Translations under genes and position numbers: made by a program
Shown here: positions 59,369-64,000 of the stretch, piece by piece
Layout: every line of letters starts with the position of its first letter
How positions within the stretch are numbered: position 1 is the stretch's first letter
Assembly (NCBI RefSeq): GCF_030295745.1
Contig: NZ_AP027291.1
Coordinates: 744,001 to 808,000, forward strand
Direction: 5' to 3'
Source of the DNA: Mycolicibacterium sp. TUM20985
GTDB taxonomy: Bacteria; Actinomycetota; Actinomycetes; Mycobacteriales; Mycobacteriaceae
DNA: 64,000 nt
The notes under the pieces: generated by a model
Seen by the model: the letters and a program-made list of their open reading frames with translations, nothing else
Told to the model about the DNA's origin: nothing
The model's database searches: none

Positions 59369-60835
59369 ATGGCGCTACTGGGTGACCGCGAGAGTCGGCT
59401 CCTGATCGACGGCAAACTCGTCGCGGGAAGCGGCGGTACCTTCCCCACGGCCAACCCGGCCACCGAGGAGGTGCTCGGCGTGGCCGCCGATGCCACAGCC
59501 GACGATATGAGCTCGGCGATCGGCGCAGCCCGGACGGCGTTCGACGACGGCGACTGGGCCACCAACGTCGAATTGCGGGTGCGCTGTATCCGCCAACTGC
59601 AGCAGGCGATGCGCGATCATGTCGAGGAGTTGCGGGAGCTGACGATCGCCGAGGTGGGCGCACCGCGGATGCTGACGTCGGGAGCCCAGCTCGAAGGGCC
59701 GGTCGAGGATCTGAGCTTCTGCGCCGACACTGCGGAGTCGTTCCAGTGGACCACCGACCTCGGCGTCGCGTCGCCCATGGGCATGAAGTCGCACCGGACG
59801 ATCGCCAGGGAGGCCATCGGCGTGGTCGGCGCCATCACCCCGTGGAACTTCCCGCACCAGATCAACCTCGCGAAGATCGGGCCGGCACTGGCAGCGGGAA
59901 ATACGTTGGTGCTCAAGCCCGCACCGGATACTCCGTGGGCGGCCGCGGTGCTGGGCGAGCTGATCACCGAGCACACCGACTTCCCGGCGGGTGTGATCAA
60001 CATCGTCACCTCCAGCGACCATGGCGTCGGTGCCCTCCTGTCGAAGGACCCGCGTGTCGACATGGTGTCGTTCACCGGCTCGACGAACACCGGCCGTGCC
60101 GTGATGTCCGATGCCGCCGCCACACTCAAGAAGGTATTCCTCGAGCTCGGCGGCAAGTCGGCGTTCCTGGTGCTCGACGACGCGGATCTCGCTGGCGCAT
60201 GCGCGATGTCAGCGTTCACCGCGTCGATGCACGCCGGACAGGGCTGCGCGATCACCACGCGACTGGTGGTGCCGCGGGCCCGCTACGACGAGGCGGTCGA
60301 GGCAGCGGCGGGCACGATGGCCGGTCTCAAGCCGGGCGATCCGAACGATCCGGGGACCATCTGCGGCCCGGTCATCTCCGCGCGACAGCGCGACCGCATC
60401 CAGGGCTATCTGGATTCGGCGATCGCCGAGGGCGGCCGGTTCGCCTGCGGCGGTGGCAGTCCCGCCGATCGCGACACCGGGTTCTTCATCGAGCCGACGG
60501 TCATCGCGGGTCTGGACAACAGCGCCAAGGTAGCGCGCGAGGAGATCTTCGGTCCGGTGCTGACCGTGATCGCCCACGACGGCGATGACGATGCGGTGCG
60601 CATCGCCAACGACTCGCCGTATGGCCTGTCGGGCACCGTCTTCAGTGGTGACGACGAGCGCGCCGCGGGAATCGCGGCCCGCCTGCGCGTCGGCACGGTC
60701 AACGTCAATGGTGGCGTCTGGTACTCGGCGGACATGCCGTTCGGCGGCTACAAGCAGTCCGGCATCGGCCGCGAGATGGGGCGTGCGGGCTTCGAGGAAT
60801 ACCTCGAGACCAAGGCCATTGCGACTGGGGTTTGA
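59369..60835 (+). CDS. aldA: NAD-dependent aldehyde dehydrogenase AldA
   Basis: A 488-residue aldehyde dehydrogenase: TPWNFPHQINLAKIGPALAAGN and FTGSTNTG (NAD binding), catalytic Glu in LELGGKSAF (about residue 256) and catalytic Cys in GQGCAITTR (about residue 293). It corresponds to Rv0768. With the divergent P450s and dehydrogenases it suggests stepwise oxidation of an alcohol through aldehyde to acid. The ATG at 59369 is preceded by a weak GGGAG. A gap of 81 bp precedes the next gene. Confidence 0.95.
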   Translation: MALLGDRESRLLIDGKLVAGSGGTFPTANPATEEVLGVAADATADDMSSAIGAARTAFDDGDWATNVELRVRCIRQLQQAMRDHVEELRELTIAEVGAPRMLTSGAQLEGPVEDLSFCADTAESFQWTTDLGVASPMGMKSHRTIAREAIGVVGAITPWNFPHQINLAKIGPALAAGNTLVLKPAPDTPWAAAVLGELITEHTDFPAGVINIVTSSDHGVGALLSKDPRVDMVSFTGSTNTGRAVMSDAAATLKKVFLELGGKSAFLVLDDADLAGACAMSAFTASMHAGQGCAITTRLVVPRARYDEAVEAAAGTMAGLKPGDPNDPGTICGPVISARQRDRIQGYLDSAIAEGGRFACGGGSPADRDTGFFIEPTVIAGLDNSAKVAREEIFGPVLTVIAHDGDDDAVRIANDSPYGLSGTVFSGDDERAAGIAARLRVGTVNVNGGVWYSADMPFGGYKQSGIGREMGRAGFEEYLETKAIATGV

Positions 60836-60916
60836 TTCGCCGAACGGCCAGTTATCGCACGGAATTGCCCGCCAAGCGTGCAACAAGTGGCCACTCGGAA
60901 CTAGGAAGGAATGCAC

Positions 60917-61678
60917 ATGGGGCTCTACGGAGATCATTTCAAGGACAAGGTGGCCATTGTCACCGGTTCCGGTGGCGGCATCGGCCAGGTGTACGCGGAG
61001 GCGCTGGCGCGTGAGGGTGCCGCAGTGGTGGTGGCCGACATCAACGTCGAGGGCGCTCAGAAGGTGGCCGACGGCATCAAGGGCGAGGGCGGCAATGCGC
61101 TGGCCCTGCGGGTGGACGTCAGCGAACCCGACTCCGCGAAGGACATGGCGGCACAGACCCTTTCGGAGTTTGGCGGGATCGACTACCTGGTCAACAACGC
61201 GGCGATCTTCGGTGGCATGAAACTCGACTTCCTGGTCACCGTCGACTGGGACTACTACAAGAAGTTCATGAGCGTGAACATGGACGGCGCACTGGTCTGC
61301 ACCCGCGCCGTCTACCGCAAGATGGCCAAGCGCGGCGGCGGTGCGATCGTCAACCAGTCCTCGACCGCGGCGTGGCTCTACTCCAACTTCTACGGGCTGG
61401 CCAAGGTCGGCATCAACGGTCTGACACAGCAGCTGGCGACCGAACTCGGTGGGCAGAACATCCGGGTGAACGCGATCGCACCCGGCCCCATCGACACCGA
61501 GGCCAACCGGACCACCACACCCCAGGAGATGGTGGCCGACATGGTCAAGGGGATCCCGTTGGCACGCATGGGACAGCCCGAGGATCTGGTCGGCATGTGC
61601 CTCTTCCTGCTCTCGGATCAGGCCAAGTGGATCACCGGCCAGATCTTCAACGTCGACGGCGGACAGATCATCCGCTGA
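60917..61678 (+). CDS. SDR oxidoreductase (Rv0769-like)
   Basis: A 253-residue SDR with VTGSGGGIGQVYAEALARE, VNNAA, catalytic YGLAK and ITGQIFNVDGGQII. ATG at 60917 is preferred to ATG at 60911, because AGGAAGGA (60903-60910) directly abuts the earlier ATG and is well spaced for the later one. The TGA stop is overlapped by the first of two mini-ORF repeat units (TGATG, 61676-61680). Confidence 0.92.
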   Translation: MGLYGDHFKDKVAIVTGSGGGIGQVYAEALAREGAAVVVADINVEGAQKVADGIKGEGGNALALRVDVSEPDSAKDMAAQTLSEFGGIDYLVNNAAIFGGMKLDFLVTVDWDYYKKFMSVNMDGALVCTRAVYRKMAKRGGGAIVNQSSTAAWLYSNFYGLAKVGINGLTQQLATELGGQNIRVNAIAPGPIDTEANRTTTPQEMVADMVKGIPLARMGQPEDLVGMCLFLLSDQAKWITGQIFNVDGGQIIR

Positions 61679-61742
61679 TGAGCGCTTGCGCGAAGAGGAG
61701 ACTGCGCTGATGAGCGCTTGCGCGAAGAGGAGACGGTTGTGA
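61678..61742 (+). repeat. Two tandem mini-ORF repeat units joining SDR to 3-HIBADH-like gene
   Basis: Two 33-nt frames encode MSACAKRRLR (61678-61710) and MSACAKRRRL (61710-61742). Each begins with ATGAGCGCTTGCGCGAAGA, the core also found in the mce4 operon, and they recur every 32 bp. The first ATG overlaps the SDR stop (TGATG), the first TGA overlaps the second ATG (TGATG), and the second TGA overlaps the GTG start of the next gene (GTGA). GAAGAGGAGA in each unit is also a strong ribosome-binding sequence for the following start. Confidence 0.9.
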
Positions 61743-62596
61743 GTCTCACGCTGGGGTACATCGGGCTGGGCAACATGGGTGCGCCCATGGCCAAGCGGCT
61801 CGTCGAGTGGCCCGGCGGGGTCACCGTGTTCGACGTGCGCGCCGAGGCCATGACGCCGCTGGCGGAGGTGGGCGCGTCACTGGCCGACGACATCGCCGAC
61901 GTCGCCAAGGCCGACATCATCTGCGTCACCGTCCTCAACGACGCGCAGGTGCGCGAGGTGGTCGGGGAGCTAGCGACCCACGCCAAGCCCGGCACCGTGA
62001 TCGCCATTCACTCCACGATCAGTCCCGAGACGGCGATTGAACTCGCGAACGAGCTGCGTCCGAGGGACATTCACATCGCCGACGCGCCGGTGTCCGGTGG
62101 CGGTGGAGCCGCCGACAAGGGTGAGCTGGCCGTGATGGTCGGCGCGGACCGCGAGGTGTACGAACGAATCAAGCCCGCGTTCAAGCAGTTCGCCTCAATG
62201 GTGATCCACGCCGGCGAGCCGGGTGCGGGCACGCGAATGAAGTTGGCTCGCAACATGTTGACGTTCACCGGCTATGCGGCGGCCTGCGAGGCCATGAAAC
62301 TTGCGGAGGCCGCCGGCATCGACCTTGCGCAACTCGGTCGGGTGGTGCGCCACACCGATGCGCTGACCGGTGGACCGGGAGCAATCATGGTGCGCGAGGA
62401 CATGGAGCCACTGACGCCCGACCATTGGCTCTACGGCGCGTTCACCCATACCCGCGGGTTGGGCGAGAAGGACCTGAGCCTCGCGCTCGGGTTGGGTGAG
62501 TCGGTGCAGGTGGACCTGCCGTTGGCCGAGCTCGCGCTGAAGAACCTTGCAACGGGGCTCGGCGTGCCGCATCCCGCCTCGAGCACGAAGGAGTAG
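61739..62596 (+). CDS. Beta-hydroxyacid dehydrogenase, 3-hydroxyisobutyrate-dehydrogenase family (Rv0770-like)
   Basis: A 285-residue protein with Rossmann motif YIGLGNMGAPMAKRL, substrate-binding DAPVSGGGGAA (about residue 118) and the catalytic lysine region TRMKLARNML (about residue 165). It reduces or oxidises a beta-hydroxyacid; the exact substrate is unknown. GTG at 61739 follows the mini-ORF repeats. It ends 2 bp before the next gene. Confidence 0.92.
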   Translation: MSLTLGYIGLGNMGAPMAKRLVEWPGGVTVFDVRAEAMTPLAEVGASLADDIADVAKADIICVTVLNDAQVREVVGELATHAKPGTVIAIHSTISPETAIELANELRPRDIHIADAPVSGGGGAADKGELAVMVGADREVYERIKPAFKQFASMVIHAGEPGAGTRMKLARNMLTFTGYAAACEAMKLAEAAGIDLAQLGRVVRHTDALTGGPGAIMVREDMEPLTPDHWLYGAFTHTRGLGEKDLSLALGLGESVQVDLPLAELALKNLATGLGVPHPASSTKE

Positions 62597-62598
62597 TC

Positions 62599-63039
62599 AT
62601 GGACGAGTTGCGCCGCAAGGGCCTCGACAAGATGAACGAGGTATACGGCTGGGAGATGCCGGACATGCCGGGTGAGTACTTCGCCCTGACCGCCGATCAC
62701 CTCTTCGGGACCATCTGGAGCAGGCCCGGACTGTCCATGCGCGACAAGCGGATCATGACGCTCACCGTCGTGACCGCGCTCGGCATCTCCGACCTGGCGG
62801 AGATCCAGGCCAACGCGGCGCTGCACAACGAGGAGCTGACGCCCGATGAGCTCAAGGAGATGGCGATCTTCCTCACCCACTATCTGGGTTTTCCGCTGGG
62901 CTCGAAACTGGATGGCGTGGTGACCAAGGTGGTTGGCAAGCGCAAGAAGGCTGCGGAGAAGGGCGCTGGCGAGGACAAGAAGGGGAATGTCAACGCCGCG
63001 TTGAACATGCACTCGGGGGGGTCGCTCGATGACGAGTAG
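62599..63039 (+). CDS. Carboxymuconolactone-decarboxylase/AhpD-like protein (Rv0771-like)
   Basis: A 146-residue CMD-fold protein (FGTIWSRPGLSMRDKRIMTLTVVTALG). It has no CxxC, so it is not a peroxidatic AhpD-type enzyme; gamma-carboxymuconolactone decarboxylase-like chemistry or a structural role is open. The C-terminus is lysine-rich. It starts 2 bp after the dehydrogenase gene and overlaps the next gene by 11 bp. Confidence 0.9.
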   Translation: MDELRRKGLDKMNEVYGWEMPDMPGEYFALTADHLFGTIWSRPGLSMRDKRIMTLTVVTALGISDLAEIQANAALHNEELTPDELKEMAIFLTHYLGFPLGSKLDGVVTKVVGKRKKAAEKGAGEDKKGNVNAALNMHSGGSLDDE

Positions 63040-64000
63040 GTATGCCACGCTGTCGCGTGACGAGCTGGCGACCCTGGTCCCCGAACTACTTCTCATCGGG
63101 CAGTTGATCGACCGCTCCGGAATGGCGCACTGCATCAGCGCGTGGGGCCGTGACGAGATGTTGCAGATCGCCATCGAGGAGTGGGCGGCCTCCAGCCCGC
63201 TCTACACCAGGCGGATGCAGAAGGCGCTGAAGTACGAGGGTATCGACATCTTCACTCTCTTCAAGGGTCTGCAGCTCGACATCGGTGCCCCACCGCAGTT
63301 CATGGACTTTCGGTACACAGTGCACGATCGCTGGCACGGTGAATTCCACCTCGACCACTGTGGGGCGCTGCTCGACGTGGAGCCGATGGGCGATGACTAC
63401 GTCCACGGCATGTGCCACGACATCGAGGACCCGACGTTCGACGCCACTGCCCTGGCCACCAACCGCAAGGCTCAGGTCCGCCCGATCCACCGCCCGCCGC
63501 GGGTGCCGTCCGGCCGGACTCCCCACTGCGCGTGGACCGTGATCATCGACGAGTCCTATCCGGACGTGCCGTTCATCCCGGCGATGGACGTCGTCGGCGC
63601 CAGTCTCGCATACGCGTGTGAACTCGATCCGATCGATTCGAATGACGAAGGAGCGAGCGACTATTCGGGCGAGCTGCTGGCCGACGTCGATTTCGGTGCG
63701 TTCTCGCATTCGGCCCTGGTCCGGATCGCCGACGAGGTATGCCTGCAGATGCACCTCCTGGTGCTGTCGTTCACCCTCGCGGTCAGAGCCCGCGCGAACG
63801 GCGATGTGGCACTTGAGGAGTCGATCCGCACCAAGCAACTTATCGGAATCGCCGGGGTGGCTGCCGAGCGGATCCACCGGGCGCTGTCGCTGCCCGGCGG
63901 AGTCGAGGGTGCGTTGCGGGTCCTCGAGTTGCACCCGCTGCTGAACCCGGCGGCCTACGTATCCGCCGACGTCGGCGACGGCTCGGTGCGCGTGCACCCG
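63029..64000 (+). CDS. Unknown protein, truncated by window end
   Basis: The reading frame stays open from ATG at 63029 to the last base of the window: 324 codons, beginning MTSRYATLSRDELATLV. It has a His/Cys/Asp-rich region (HGEFHLDHCGALLD and MCHDIEDP, about residues 103-133) that could bind metal. No signal peptide is present. The family was not recognised, and I recall purD rather than this gene at this place in M. tuberculosis. It overlaps the CMD-like gene by 11 bp, so it belongs to the aldA operon. Confidence 0.8.
   Translation, partial: MTSRYATLSRDELATLVPELLLIGQLIDRSGMAHCISAWGRDEMLQIAIEEWAASSPLYTRRMQKALKYEGIDIFTLFKGLQLDIGAPPQFMDFRYTVHDRWHGEFHLDHCGALLDVEPMGDDYVHGMCHDIEDPTFDATALATNRKAQVRPIHRPPRVPSGRTPHCAWTVIIDESYPDVPFIPAMDVVGASLAYACELDPIDSNDEGASDYSGELLADVDFGAFSHSALVRIADEVCLQMHLLVLSFTLAVRARANGDVALEESIRTKQLIGIAGVAAERIHRALSLPGGVEGALRVLELHPLLNPAAYVSADVGDGSVRVHP

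Overview
The window looks like chromosomal DNA of a mycobacterium, most likely an environmental, fast-growing Mycolicibacterium-type species (the genus level is inference). The DNA is GC-rich, with GTG/TTG starts, a complete mce4 steroid importer, nine operator-like sites for the cholesterol repressor KstR, LpqN-type lipoproteins, a DUF732 secreted protein and phoP-phoR. Gene order follows two separate parts of the M. tuberculosis genome as I remember it (Rv3489-Rv3531c and Rv0756c-Rv0771). No PE/PPE/PGRS gene, insertion sequence, prophage or CRISPR array was found.

Positions 1-38405 are a sterol uptake and catabolism region. It holds the Rv3531c-Rv3529c block, kshA (ring 9-alpha-hydroxylation), a two-aldolase module (ltp3, ltp4 and a double-DUF35 partner), an F420-type oxidoreductase, an acetoacetate-decarboxylase-like protein, cyp142, echA19, fadD19, fadD17, fadE27-fadE26, fdxD and hsd4A. 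The mce4 importer follows (yrbE4A-yrbE4B-mce4A to mce4F-mam4A-mam4B). Divergent pairs share KstR operators, and at four promoters the operator sits between or on recognisable -35 and -10 boxes. Facing mce4 are otsA, a 54-residue gene and three tandem secreted four-cysteine paralogues. A last KstR-controlled SDR closes the region.

Positions 38406-48300 are mixed. They hold a DUF732 protein, a molybdenum hydroxylase set (small, medium, CoxG-like and large subunits plus an XdhC-type maturase) with unknown substrate, two exported proteins, a small conserved protein, an HNH protein and tRNA-Thr(TGT).

Positions 48301-64000 match the phoPR neighbourhood. A decapeptide-repeat protein is divergent from phoP-phoR, which has a PhoP-box-like direct repeat upstream. 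Facing these is an oxidative block: HIT protein, SDR, SnoaL-like protein, zinc alcohol dehydrogenase, second SnoaL-like protein, 3Fe-4S ferredoxin, cyp51, SDR, cyp123 and tetR. Divergent from tetR run aldA, SDR, a beta-hydroxyacid dehydrogenase, a carboxymuconolactone-decarboxylase-like protein and an unknown gene cut by the window end.

The most unusual signals are these. (1) A repeated mini-ORF element (MSA[C/R]AK...) occurs six times at three operon junctions; the outermost start and stop of each cassette overlap the stop and start of the neighbouring genes. (2) Three inverted-repeat elements of exactly 46 bp occur, two of them bracketing a DUF559-type gene. (3) A paired palindrome GGACA-N2-TGTCC lies at the tetR and aldA promoters. 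(4) A compressed KstR-like palindrome lies before the alcohol dehydrogenase gene. (5) An SDR gene has no conventional start codon and seems to use CTG.
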